From: an uncultured Collinsella sp.
GTDB taxonomy: Bacteria > Actinomycetota > Coriobacteriia > Coriobacteriales > Coriobacteriaceae
NCBI GenBank assembly: GCA_900757505.1
Contig: CAAEOE010000014.1
Coordinates: forward strand, 1-41,182
Length of the DNA: 41,182 nucleotides
Reading direction: 5' to 3'
Part shown: positions 31,142-38,880 of the stretch, one piece after another
Layout of the letters: every line of letters starts with the position of its first letter
Numbering within the stretch: the first letter of the stretch is position 1
Made by a program: the position numbers and the translations under genes
The notes under the pieces: model-generated
Told to the model about the DNA's origin: nothing
Databases searched by the model: none
What the model saw: only the letters and a program-made list of their open reading frames with translations

Positions 31142-32272
31142 ATGTCTGAGTTTGCTGCCGGTCCTGCCGGTCGTATCGAGCGTGTCCGTGCCCTGATGGT
31201 CGAGCGCGGCTACGACGCTATCGTGGTGCGCGACGAGGCCAATCTTCGTTGGCTTACGGGCGTGAAGGGCGTCTTCGATTACACCTTTGAGTTCCCGCAC
31301 GCGGCGTTTATTACGGCTGACCAGTGCCTGTTCCATACTGACTCGCGCTACCTCAACAGCTTTGAGGAGAACACGCCTGCCGGCAGCCCCTGGGTCTACG
31401 ACATGGATGAGGGCACCATCCCCGGTTGGGTCGCCGGCAAGATTGCGGTCAACAAGTGCCGCGTCTGCGCTGTCGAGGACGACATGCAAATCAACTTCTA
31501 CCAGGGTATCCAGCGTGGTCTGGAGGATCGTTCCGTCGCCTGCATGTTGCCGCTGATGCATGATGACATCCGCAAGATGCGCGCCATCAAGGACGCCGAG
31601 GAGATCGAGCTCATGCGCCATGCGCAGTCGATCACCGATGCCGCCTTCCAGCATATGCTCGGCTTTATTAAGCCCGGTATGACCGAGAAGCAGGTTCGCA
31701 ACGAGCTCGAGAACTTTATGTTCGCCAACGGCGCCGACAGCCTGGCCTTCGGCTCTATTGTGGCGAGCGGCCCCAATACCGCCAACCCGCATGCCGTGCC
31801 GAGTGACCGCGTGATTGAGAAGGGCGACTTCGTCCTCATGGATTACGGCGCGGGCTACTGCGATTATCGTTCCGACATGACGCGCACCGTCGTGATGGGC
31901 GAGCCTACCCAGGAGCAGCTCGACCTGTACGCGCTCGTGCGCCGTACGCACGAGGAGTGCGTCGCCGCCATCCATCCGGGCGTCGAGGGCAACGACATTT
32001 TCAAGCTTTCCAAGAAGATCATCGGCGATGCCGGTTATGGCGATTACTACAACCATGGTCTGGGCCACGGCGTGGGCATCGACATCCACGAGCTGCCCAA
32101 CTTCAACCGCAGCAAGAACACCATCGAGGTCGGCTCGGTTATCACCATGGAGCCCGGCGTGTATCTGCCCGGTGTGGGCGGCGTGCGCTTGGAGGACTAC
32201 GGCGTGGTCACCGAGAACGGCTACGAGCCTTTCACCAAGACCCCGCACGACCTGCACATCATCGATTGCTAG
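31142..32272 (+). CDS. Xaa-Pro dipeptidase / aminopeptidase P family (M24)
   Basis: Metallopeptidase that cleaves before proline in peptides. The 376 residues have an N-terminal creatinase-like domain (about 10-130) and a pita-bread C-terminal domain with the M24 ligands: Asp in VLMDYGAGYCDYRSDMTRTV (two Asp), His in GLGHGVGIDIHELP, Glu in TMEPGVYLPG and Glu in GVRLEDYGVV. AAAGGA lies about 6 bases before the ATG. As in many Gram-positives it sits just upstream of efp, but a strong terminator separates the two. Confidence 0.93.
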   Translation: MSEFAAGPAGRIERVRALMVERGYDAIVVRDEANLRWLTGVKGVFDYTFEFPHAAFITADQCLFHTDSRYLNSFEENTPAGSPWVYDMDEGTIPGWVAGKIAVNKCRVCAVEDDMQINFYQGIQRGLEDRSVACMLPLMHDDIRKMRAIKDAEEIELMRHAQSITDAAFQHMLGFIKPGMTEKQVRNELENFMFANGADSLAFGSIVASGPNTANPHAVPSDRVIEKGDFVLMDYGAGYCDYRSDMTRTVVMGEPTQEQLDLYALVRRTHEECVAAIHPGVEGNDIFKLSKKIIGDAGYGDYYNHGLGHGVGIDIHELPNFNRSKNTIEVGSVITMEPGVYLPGVGGVRLEDYGVVTENGYEPFTKTPHDLHIIDC

Positions 32273-32295
32273 CCCATTTCGATCGATTTTTGGGG

Positions 32296-32338
32296 CGGGG
32301 CGTCCGGAGTAATTCGGGCGCCCCGCGTTCTCTTTTTA
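32296..32338 (+). terminator. Terminator after the Xaa-Pro dipeptidase gene
   Basis: CGGGGCGTCCG (32296-32306) pairs with CGGGCGCCCCG (32315-32325) with one T-G pair, followed by CGTTCTCTTTTT. Confidence 0.85.
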
Positions 32339-32368
32339 TGCGCTCGCTGCAGGCGCCGTCTGCAAGTG

Positions 32369-32374
32369 TATAAT
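32369..32374 (+). promoter_or_regulatory. -10 box for the efp-recN operon
   Basis: A consensus TATAAT lies 57 bases before the efp ATG, directly downstream of a terminator. The -35 element is weak. Confidence 0.55.
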
Positions 32375-32431
32375 TTCGGTCGTATGTAATTTGGACGCTT
32401 GTGCGTTCTGCCCATAACAAGAAAGGTCGCT

Positions 32432-32995
32432 ATGCCTACCATTTCTACCGCCGACTTCAAGAACGGCCTCGGTCTCCGCATTAAGGACAAGGTCTACACC
32501 ATCGTCGAGTTCCAGCATGTCAAGCCGGGCAAGGGCGGCGCGTTTGTGCGCTACAAGACCCGCGACATCAAGAGCGGGCGTGTCGTCGAGAACACCTGTA
32601 ACGCCGGCACCAAGTTCGAGAGCGTCATGCTCACCACCCGTGAGTTCCAGTATCTCTACAACGATGGCGCCGACTACATCTTCATGGACAACGAGACCTA
32701 TGAGCAGGTTCCCGTTCCCGAGGACATGGTGGGCGAGAACTCCAAGTGGCTGCGCGAGAACGACATTTGCCAGCTGCTCTTCGCCGACGATGAGCTCATG
32801 GGCGTGACCCCGCCGATGTTCATCGAGACCACCATCGTCCAGACCGACCCGGGCTTTAAGGGCGACACCGTCCAGGGCTCCACCAAGCCGGCCACGATCG
32901 ACACCGGCGCTGTCATCCAGGTCCCCATGTACCTCAACGAGGGCGAGGTCATCAAGGTTGACACCCGCGACGGCAAGTTCGTCTCCCGCGTCTAG
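32432..32995 (+). CDS. efp: Elongation factor P
   Basis: Ribosome-binding factor that relieves stalling at polyproline stretches. The 187 residues match EF-P throughout: STADFKNGLGLRIKDKVYTIVEFQHVKPGKGGAFVR in domain I, with Lys at the loop tip (KPGKG), then VENTCNAGTKFESVMLTTREFQYLYNDG, FMDNETYEQ, and the domain III ending GAVIQVPMYLNEGEVIKVDTRDGKFVSRV. The modifying enzymes EpmA/EpmB or YmfI are not visible nearby. AAAGG lies 7 bases before the ATG. First gene of a seven-gene operon. Confidence 0.97.
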   Translation: MPTISTADFKNGLGLRIKDKVYTIVEFQHVKPGKGGAFVRYKTRDIKSGRVVENTCNAGTKFESVMLTTREFQYLYNDGADYIFMDNETYEQVPVPEDMVGENSKWLRENDICQLLFADDELMGVTPPMFIETTIVQTDPGFKGDTVQGSTKPATIDTGAVIQVPMYLNEGEVIKVDTRDGKFVSRV

Positions 32996-33019
32996 CAACC
33001 AACTCTTCTAGGAGGACTC

Positions 33020-33382
33020 ATGCCCCAGGAAATCAAGATTGACGGCATCGGCATTTCGCCCGATGTTCTGACCGCCATCGTCTCGCGCGCCGTGTCCGAT
33101 GTCGAGGGCATCGCCTCCGTTGGCGTCAAGGACCTTGCCACCAACCTTGTCTCCATGATGCTCTCGTCTAAGGCCCCGGCTTCCGAGCCGGCGGTCGAAG
33201 CCGAGGTCGTCGGCGACAAGCTCGCACTCACCGTGCGTGTCGTGGTGTTCTTTGGCTATCCGTTCAAGAAACTCGCCGAGGCCGTTCGCGCCGCTGTAGT
33301 CGCCGCCATCGATGCCCAGGTGGGTGTCGAGGTCGAGCGCGTTGACGTTTGCATCGACGGCCTCGTTTTCCCCAAGGAGTAA
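33020..33382 (+). CDS. Asp23/Gls24 family envelope stress protein
   Basis: A 120-residue cytoplasmic protein of the DUF322 (Asp23, YloU/YqhY) family. It begins IKIDGIGISPDVLTAIVSRAVSDVEGIASVG, the standard opening, and continues with a strand-rich middle and RAAVVAAIDAQVGVEVERVDVCIDGLVF at the end. YqhY in Bacillus sits between acetyl-CoA carboxylase genes and nusB and affects lipid synthesis; here the same place before nusB is kept, but accBC is absent. AGGAGG lies 4 bases before the ATG. Confidence 0.9.
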   Translation: MPQEIKIDGIGISPDVLTAIVSRAVSDVEGIASVGVKDLATNLVSMMLSSKAPASEPAVEAEVVGDKLALTVRVVVFFGYPFKKLAEAVRAAVVAAIDAQVGVEVERVDVCIDGLVFPKE

Positions 33383-33385
33383 CCT

Positions 33386-33973
33386 TTGAGCCTTAAGGTT
33401 TATCGCGGGCGCACGCTTGCCCGCAGTCAGGCGCTGCAGCTGCTGTTCCAGGCCGAGGCCACGGACAGCCCGCTCGAGCGCGTCCTCGAGGGCGATTTCC
33501 TGATCTCGAAGGGCCCCCTCGACCCCTATGCTCTGGAGCTGTGCCGCGGTGCCTACGAGCATATCGATCGCATCGACTGTGCCCTGCGCGCCGTCGCCAA
33601 GAACTGGGATCTTATGCGCATGCCCGGCGCCGACCGCAATCTGCTGCGTATCGCCGTCTACGAGATGCGCTTCCTCACCGACGAAGAGGTCTCGGACGCT
33701 ATCGTGATCAACGAGGCCGTCGAACTTGCCAAGGCCTATGGCACCGACCAGTCCGCCTCGTTTGTCAACGGCGTGCTGGGCAAGATCGCTCGCAGCGAGG
33801 AGCTGCCGGGCGAGGACCTGTACCAGGAACTGCTGGCCGAGGATCGCGCTCGCGAGGAGGCCCAGGCTGCTGAGGCTGCCGCCAAGGTCGCTGCCGCTCA
33901 GGCTACCGCCGGTGTACTTGCCGAGGATGTGGACGCTGCTGAGGCCGTCGAGGCCGACTCCGTCGAGGAGTAG
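33386..33973 (+). CDS. nusB: Transcription antitermination factor NusB
   Basis: Binds boxA RNA with NusE (S10) to allow rRNA operon antitermination. The 195 residues contain the NusB fold: RGRTLARSQALQLLFQAEA, a middle with DALRAVAKNWDLMRMPGADRNLLRIAVYEM-type motif, and VINEAVELAKAYGTDQSASFVNGVLGKIAR. The last 45 residues are an Ala/Glu-rich tail (about 150-195), beyond the usual 130-160 residue length, probably disordered. TTG 33386 is the start: AAGGAG lies 6 bases upstream, overlapping the end of the previous gene. Confidence 0.93.
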   Translation: MSLKVYRGRTLARSQALQLLFQAEATDSPLERVLEGDFLISKGPLDPYALELCRGAYEHIDRIDCALRAVAKNWDLMRMPGADRNLLRIAVYEMRFLTDEEVSDAIVINEAVELAKAYGTDQSASFVNGVLGKIARSEELPGEDLYQELLAEDRAREEAQAAEAAAKVAAAQATAGVLAEDVDAAEAVEADSVEE

Positions 33974-33975
33974 CC

Positions 33976-34215
33976 ATGCCAGAGGGTTCTGTCCGCAACT
34001 TTGACGAGATCTCGGACCGTCTGGACCAGATCATTGCTACCGTTCGCTCCAAGGATACGTCCTTGGAGCGTTCACTCGATCTGTTTGACGAAGCGATTGA
34101 GCTGGGCTCCCGCGCGGTCGATATGGTCGACAAGTTTGAGCTGACGCCGCGTGAGGCCGATAAGCTCGAGCAGGAATACGATGAGGATGCGGCAAACGAA
34201 TCCCAGGATAGCTAG
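33976..34215 (+). CDS. xseB: Exodeoxyribonuclease VII small subunit
   Basis: Helical subunit that binds XseA to form exonuclease VII, which degrades single-stranded DNA. The 79 residues match XseB: NFDEISDRLDQIIATVRSKD and LERSLDLFDEAIELGSRAVDMV, lacking only minor ends. The gene lies 2 bases after nusB with GAGGAG at 5 bases. xseA, often adjacent, is not in this operon, so its partner must be elsewhere. Confidence 0.9.
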   Translation: MPEGSVRNFDEISDRLDQIIATVRSKDTSLERSLDLFDEAIELGSRAVDMVDKFELTPREADKLEQEYDEDAANESQDS

Positions 34216-34240
34216 CCGCATCTCCGGATACGAATGGTTG

Positions 34241-35053
34241 ATGGCATTCATGAAACGCGTGCGTCTTGATGACGAACTGATTTCACAGGGCATCTGCGCC
34301 GATCGCGCGGATGCCCTTCGCACTCTTATGGCCGGCTTGGTTTCGAGCGGCGGTGAGCGTTTGGCCTCTCCGGGGCTCAAGGTGACGCCGGGCCTGCCGC
34401 TGCACGTTAAGGGGCGCATTCCGTACGTTGGGCGCGGCGGCCTTAAGCTTGAGGGTGCGCTCGATGCGTTTTGTATCGACCCCACGGGCCTTGCCTGCCT
34501 GGACGTAGGCTGCTCTACCGGCGGCTTTACCGATTGCCTGCTCAAGCGCGGAGCTGCGACCGTTGTCTCGGTGGACGTGGGTCGCGCACAGTTCGATTGG
34601 TCGTTGCGTCAGGACGATCGCGTGACGCTGCATGAGCGCACCAACGTGACGCAGTTGCCTGAGCTTGGCTATGCCGGCGCCATCGACCTGGCTGTTTGTG
34701 ATGTCTCGTTTACCGGCATCGCGAATATCATCGACGCCGTGCTGGCGTGTCTGAATCCTTCGGGTTCGTTCTGCACGCTCGTAAAGCCCCAGTTTGAGGC
34801 GCCGGCTGCGCTGGTGGGCGAGGGCGGTATCGTGACCGACCTCGCCGTCCGCCGCGATACGCTCGTGGCGGCGATTGAGCTTTTTGCCGCCAAGGGCCTG
34901 TTCCCGCTTGACGTGTGCGTGTCGCCCATCCATGGCGCTAAGGGCAACGTTGAGTTTTTCCTGTACGGCACAAGGTTTGCCCCTGGCGAACGCACCGACG
35001 ATGAGCTGCAATCCCAGGTATCGGTTTTGAGCGAGAAAGCTGCAACGCTATGA
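34241..35053 (+). CDS. tlyA: TlyA family rRNA (cytidine-2'-O)-methyltransferase
   Basis: S-adenosylmethionine-dependent 2'-O-methyltransferase for 16S/23S rRNA; TlyA-mediated methylation confers capreomycin sensitivity in mycobacteria. The 270 residues have an N-terminal S4 domain (KRVRLDDELISQGICADRADALRTLMAG), then GRIPYVGRGGLKLEGAL, and a FtsJ-like methyltransferase domain with LDVGCSTGGFTDCLLKRGAATVVSVDVG and VKPQFEA. The start is uncertain: ATG 34241 or 34250, both with weak Shine-Dalgarno sites. It overlaps nadK (ATGA). The order tlyA, nadK, recN is widespread in Gram-positives. Confidence 0.93.
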   Translation: MAFMKRVRLDDELISQGICADRADALRTLMAGLVSSGGERLASPGLKVTPGLPLHVKGRIPYVGRGGLKLEGALDAFCIDPTGLACLDVGCSTGGFTDCLLKRGAATVVSVDVGRAQFDWSLRQDDRVTLHERTNVTQLPELGYAGAIDLAVCDVSFTGIANIIDAVLACLNPSGSFCTLVKPQFEAPAALVGEGGIVTDLAVRRDTLVAAIELFAAKGLFPLDVCVSPIHGAKGNVEFFLYGTRFAPGERTDDELQSQVSVLSEKAATL

Positions 35054-35910
35054 AAGTCTTTCTGGTTCCCAATTACTACAAGCAAGAGGCGGTCGAGAGC
35101 GGCCTGATGCTCGAGCTTTGGCTTTCGCGCCAGGGCTACGAGGTCGCATGGGCTGCCGATCAGCGCTCCAAGATCCAAAGCGCGCCCGATGTTGACGATG
35201 CCGACCTGGTCATTACGCTCGGCGGCGACGGAACGCTGCTGCGCGCGGCTCGTATCCTCAACTACCGCGAGATTCCCATTTTGGGTCTTTCCTATGGTCA
35301 TCTGGGCTTTTTGACGGCAGCGAGCCCCGAGGAGCGCGACATTTTAAAGGTTGTGAGCGATGCTCTGTCCGGCGAGCTCCACGTGAGCCGCCGCGCCACC
35401 ATCGCCGCCGATATCGTTTCGGTGCGCGAAGACGGCACGAAGGATGTCGTGCGCACGTTTGCCCTCAACGACATGGCACTTACGCGCGGCCCCCTTTCCG
35501 ATATGGTTGAGTTTGACATTACGGTGTCCGGCCATCATATCGATCGCCTGCGCGGTGACGGTGTCGTCGTGTCGACGGCGACTGGCTCTACCGGCTATGC
35601 GCTGAGCGCCGGCGGCCCTATCGTGAGCCCCGATTATACGGGCATGGTTTGCGTGCCCATCGCGCCGCACACCATTCAGGCTCGCGCTTTCTTGACATCG
35701 CCAAGCGATGTCGTTGAGATCTTTATGTCCGACGACCGCCCGAGTGTGCCTGCCATCGCTATCGACGGACAGTTTATTACCTGCGACGGCACGGTCGAGA
35801 GCGTGGCTGTGCGTCGCGGTCCCGGCGATGTGCTGCTGCTGGATTACGGTCCCGAGAGCTTCTATAACTCGGTGAGTCGCGTGTTCTATGGAGTGCGTCA
35901 TGATCGATGA
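35050..35910 (+). CDS. nadK: NAD kinase
   Basis: Phosphorylates NAD to NADP. The 286 residues show GGDGT (58-62), SYGHLGFLTA (equivalent of NxGxLGFL), LNDMALTRG (substrate loop) and VVVSTATGSTGYALSAGGPIVSP, the conserved glycine-rich active-site segment. The ATG overlaps the tlyA stop by 4 bases, and the last 11 bases overlap recN. Confidence 0.95.
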   Translation: MKVFLVPNYYKQEAVESGLMLELWLSRQGYEVAWAADQRSKIQSAPDVDDADLVITLGGDGTLLRAARILNYREIPILGLSYGHLGFLTAASPEERDILKVVSDALSGELHVSRRATIAADIVSVREDGTKDVVRTFALNDMALTRGPLSDMVEFDITVSGHHIDRLRGDGVVVSTATGSTGYALSAGGPIVSPDYTGMVCVPIAPHTIQARAFLTSPSDVVEIFMSDDRPSVPAIAIDGQFITCDGTVESVAVRRGPGDVLLLDYGPESFYNSVSRVFYGVRHDR

Positions 35911-37528
35911 GCTGCAGGTTTCCAACATTGCACTCATTCGCGAGGCGACGTTGGTGCCGAGTGCCGGCCTGACTGTCCTGACCGGCGAGACCGGTGCTGG
36001 TAAGACCGCACTGCTCTCGGCACTCAAGCTCATTTTGGGCGAGCGCGCCGATTCGTCGACGGTTCGCGAGGGCGAGGCGCTTGCCAGCGTCGAGGCGCGT
36101 CTGTTTGACGGTCCGCACGACACGGAGGGCTTCACCGTGCAGCGCAGCCTTTCTGCCGAGGGCCGCAGCCGCGTAAAAATTGACGGCCGTATCGCCAGCG
36201 TGCGCGAGCTTTCGGAGCGCGTTGGCGTGATGATGGATCTTTGCGGCCAGCATGAACATCAGCGCCTGCTCGACCCGGCGCACCATGTTGCCATGGTCGA
36301 TGCTTGGGCTGGGCGCGCGGCGCTTGAGGCGCTCGAGAAGTATCGTGCCTGCTTTAAGGCTTCGCGTGCTGCCGCCAAGGAGCTTCGCCGTGTGGAGGAA
36401 GCCTCACGTGCGCAGGGGAGTCGCGTCGAGGAAGCGCGTTTTGCCCTCGAGCGTATCGCCGAGGTCGACCCCAAGCCAGGCGAGTACGAGGAACTCGAGG
36501 AGCTGCTGCCGCGCTCGGAGCACGCTGAGGTCTTGGTGGCGACGGCCAACGAGGCCCATGCATCGCTTGCTGCCGAGGGGGGAGCGCTCGATGCCGTGAA
36601 TGGCGCCGTGGCCGAGCTTTCACGCATGACGACCGTTGACCGCAAGCTCGGTGACATTGCCGATGCGCTTTCGGATGCCTGCATCTCGCTTGAGGATTGC
36701 GCCAACGAGCTGCGTGCCTATCGCGATGGCGTTGCGTTTGACCCTCGTGAGCTCGCTCGCATGCGCGAGCGGTATTCCGACCTCAAGGGCCTGCTGCGTC
36801 AGTGGGGTCCCACCATGGACGATGTCTTTGCCATGCGCGACCGCTCACGAGAGCTGCTGTCTCTAGTCGATGATGGTGATGAGCAGATCAAGAAGGCTCG
36901 CGAGGCACTCGGGTGCGCTGAACGCGATCTTTTTGCTGCTGCTAAGGCGCTTAAGCGCGCGCGGAACACCGCTGCCCCGCGCTTTTGTCACGAGGTTGGC
37001 CGTCAGATGGCGCGCCTGGAGATGGGCGGTGCCGAGCTGGTCTGGGAGTCGCGCGATCTTCCGCGTGCCGAATGGACGCCGGCGGGCCCTTCAAGCTACG
37101 AGCTGCTATATCGCAGCGGCGCTGGCTTGACACCTCGTCCCTTGCGCCGCATTGCGTCGGGCGGCGAGCTCAGCCGCGTCATGCTGGCAAGCAAGGTTGT
37201 CCTCGGTAACGCGGACGGTGTTGATACGTTGGTGTTTGACGAGGTCGATGCTGGTGTCGGTGGCTCCACGGCGCGTGCACTTGCGGGCGTGCTGACAGAT
37301 CTCGCCGCTACGCATCAGGTGATTGTCGTAACCCACTTGGCGCAGGTCGCCGTCATGGCCGACAAGCATTACGTGGTCAGTAAAGAGCCCGGCGACTTTC
37401 CCCAAACGCATCTGGACGAGGTGACCGGCGATGCCCGTACCGCAGAGATCGCCCGTATGCTGAGCGGCGATCAATCGGAGGCAAGCCTAGCGCACGCCAG
37501 GCAGATGCTGGAAGAAGCGCGTGCTTAG
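35900..37528 (+). CDS. recN: DNA repair protein RecN
   Basis: SMC-like ATPase that acts early in double-strand break repair. The 542 residues show MIDELQVSNIALIREATLVP, Walker A GETGAGKT (29-36), the DLCGQHEHQRLLDP segment, a long coiled-coil arm (about 140-360), the ABC signature IASGGELSRVMLASK, Walker B TLVFDEVDAGVGG and VTHLAQVAVMAD. ATG 35900 has GGAG 7 bases upstream and lies inside the end of nadK. It ends the operon at a bidirectional terminator. I see no LexA-like site just upstream, since it shares the operon promoter. Confidence 0.95.
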   Translation: MIDELQVSNIALIREATLVPSAGLTVLTGETGAGKTALLSALKLILGERADSSTVREGEALASVEARLFDGPHDTEGFTVQRSLSAEGRSRVKIDGRIASVRELSERVGVMMDLCGQHEHQRLLDPAHHVAMVDAWAGRAALEALEKYRACFKASRAAAKELRRVEEASRAQGSRVEEARFALERIAEVDPKPGEYEELEELLPRSEHAEVLVATANEAHASLAAEGGALDAVNGAVAELSRMTTVDRKLGDIADALSDACISLEDCANELRAYRDGVAFDPRELARMRERYSDLKGLLRQWGPTMDDVFAMRDRSRELLSLVDDGDEQIKKAREALGCAERDLFAAAKALKRARNTAAPRFCHEVGRQMARLEMGGAELVWESRDLPRAEWTPAGPSSYELLYRSGAGLTPRPLRRIASGGELSRVMLASKVVLGNADGVDTLVFDEVDAGVGGSTARALAGVLTDLAATHQVIVVTHLAQVAVMADKHYVVSKEPGDFPQTHLDEVTGDARTAEIARMLSGDQSEASLAHARQMLEEARA

Positions 37529-37559
37529 GCCGTGCCGCCACATGCATGTCCGACCTGTC

Positions 37560-37721
37560 CGCCACGAAACCGGCCCATCTACTACGTTTAATAGGCCATC
37601 GGGAACCATGTCAAGAATTGCAAAAAGAAAACCGCAGGTAGAGCGCCTGCGGTTTTCTCTATTTTCGGTATGTGGTTGGGCCATACGGATAAAACGTAGT
37701 AGATAGGCCGGTTTCGTGGCG
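37560..37721. repeat. Nested inverted-repeat element between recN and the RpiR gene
   Basis: 30-nt arms at 37560-37589 and 37692-37721 are complementary at 29 of 30 positions (one C-A mismatch near the middle; arm begins CGCCACGAAACCGGCCCATC). A terminator hairpin lies at the centre (37627-37657). Such a large symmetric structure is far beyond a normal terminator. It may be a mobile inverted-repeat element or an RNA domain. No reading frame is present. Confidence 0.7.
37627..37657. terminator. Bidirectional terminator between recN and the RpiR gene
   Basis: GAAAACCGCAGG (37627-37638) pairs perfectly with CCTGCGGTTTTC (37646-37657), with an A run before and a T-rich tract after, so it works for both convergent genes. 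Confidence 0.88.
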
Positions 37722-37749
37722 AGTGGCGTTTATCGGCTCCCTAAAATGT

Positions 37750-38607
37750 CTACTCTACGACCTTATCCGGCTGGATGAGCTCTTCGTAGTAGCTGATGTG
37801 CTCGCGCGCGTCCTCGATTTCGGGCAGCAGGAAGTTGTAGATGACCTCTATGATCATCGTGGCGCTCATCTTGGAGAACGCGAAGTCGCCCGTTGTCAGC
37901 AGCGCCTCGTGATTGACGGTATTAAAGGTGTAGTCGGCTAGGCGCGCAAGTGGAGACTTGCTGTCGCTGCTGATGACGACTACAGTGGCGCCGCAATCGC
38001 GAGCTGCTTTTGCCATGCGGTTCAGTCGACGCGACTTGCCAGAGTTCGAGATCAACACGATAACATCACCAGGGCGCAACGTGAGCGCGAAACCAATCGA
38101 GGTCTCGCTGATGGTGCTTGCCATGCAGCGAAGGCCCAGCTGCGAAAACTTAAATGTCGCATCGAGCGCGACAGCGTTCGTATTGCCCACGGCGGCGAAC
38201 TCAATAACGCCGGCATTCTTAAGCGCGTGCACAACTGCGGCCAACGTGTCGTGATCAATGCCGTCGATGGTCGCATTAAGCTCACTCACCTTGGCGGCGA
38301 GGATATTTTTAAGGCTCTGCTCCATGTTGTCGAGCGAGACCTCGTCGGTCAGGCCCTCGTTGCGCTGACTCTCCAAGTCGCGAGCCAACGAAAACTGAAA
38401 GCTGCGGAAGCTGCCAAAGCCCAGCTTGCGGCAGAAGCGCGAAACCGTCGCCTCGGACGTGGCAGCGGCTCGTGAGAGCTGGGCGGCCGTCAGGCGCGGC
38501 GCCTCGGACTGGTGCTCCAATATATAGTCGACAATGCGCTGCTCGGAATCGCTGTACCCTTTGTGTGTGCTAATAAGGGAGAGCGCGCTCTTGCTGCTAT
38601 CGGTCAT
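37750..38607 (-). CDS. MurR/RpiR family transcriptional regulator
   Basis: Sugar-phosphate-responsive DNA-binding regulator. The 285 residues have an N-terminal HTH_6 domain (about 5-80: SDSEQRIVDYILEH, TAAQLSRAAATSEATVSRFCRKLGFGSFRSFQ) and a SIS sugar-isomerase domain (about 125-260: VIEFAAVGNTNAVALDATFKF, VIVLISNSGKSRRLNRMAKAARDCGATVVVIS). The SNSGKS loop should bind a sugar phosphate. AGGAG lies 7 bases before the ATG. It is divergent from a fructose-type PTS permease, whose expression and its own it probably controls. Confidence 0.92.
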   Translation of the reverse strand: MTDSSKSALSLISTHKGYSDSEQRIVDYILEHQSEAPRLTAAQLSRAAATSEATVSRFCRKLGFGSFRSFQFSLARDLESQRNEGLTDEVSLDNMEQSLKNILAAKVSELNATIDGIDHDTLAAVVHALKNAGVIEFAAVGNTNAVALDATFKFSQLGLRCMASTISETSIGFALTLRPGDVIVLISNSGKSRRLNRMAKAARDCGATVVVISSDSKSPLARLADYTFNTVNHEALLTTGDFAFSKMSATMIIEVIYNFLLPEIEDAREHISYYEELIQPDKVVE

Positions 38608-38622
38608 GGATGGCTCCTGGTT

Positions 38623-38654
38623 GGCATTGAAAATCGGACTCGTTTTTCAATGCC
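38623..38654. promoter_or_regulatory. Inverted repeat at the RpiR gene promoter, probable operator
   Basis: GGCATTGAAAA (38623-38633) and TTTTCAATGCC (38644-38654) are perfect 11-bp arms 10 bases apart. A third partial copy, GCATTTTCAAT, lies at 38666-38676. It sits downstream of the -10 box of the RpiR gene, a good place for self-repression. Confidence 0.6.
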
Positions 38655-38656
38655 AT

Positions 38657-38662
38657 AGTATA
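38657..38662 (-). promoter_or_regulatory. -10 box of the RpiR gene
   Basis: TATACT on the minus strand, about 50 bases before the ATG; the -35 region (about TATCTT at 17 bp) is weak. Confidence 0.5.
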
Positions 38663-38739
38663 CGGGCATTTTCAATTACAAGATACACCTTGCCGTTTCA
38701 AGTGTTGATGGTAAACTTTCACTTACCGTTTACGGTTAT

Positions 38740-38754
38740 GAAAGAACCTTTCAC
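38740..38754. promoter_or_regulatory. TGAAAG-AAC-CTTTCA palindrome, possible RpiR-type operator for the PTS gene
   Basis: Perfect 6-bp arms, 3-nt spacer. TGAAA/TTTCA half-sites are common in RpiR-family operators. It lies 127 bases before the PTS gene, downstream of TTGATG (38707). The motif TTTCAAGTGT also occurs twice, near 38696 and 38812. Confidence 0.45.
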
Positions 38755-38816
38755 CGGAGAATTGCGCCTTATCTCTTCTCACGCGGACGGTAGGTTGGTA
38801 TCTTTCAAGTGTGGAA

Positions 38817-38859
38817 AAACGCGCATTGAAGCGCGTTTAGGGGAGCGCCTGCGGGCGCA
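38817..38859 (+). promoter_or_regulatory. Leader hairpins before the PTS gene
   Basis: AAACGCGC pairs with GCGCGTTT (about 38817-38838), then GCGCC-TGCG-GGCGC (about 38845-38858). No T run follows; these may stabilise or regulate the leader. Confidence 0.4.
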
Positions 38860-38880
38860 GTACTCAAGAAGGAGGGACAC

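Noticed and set aside
37529..37749. A tRNA or known small RNA in the recN to RpiR gap
   Set aside because: No cloverleaf, anticodon stem or CCA end can be drawn; the only structure is the nested inverted repeat and its terminator.
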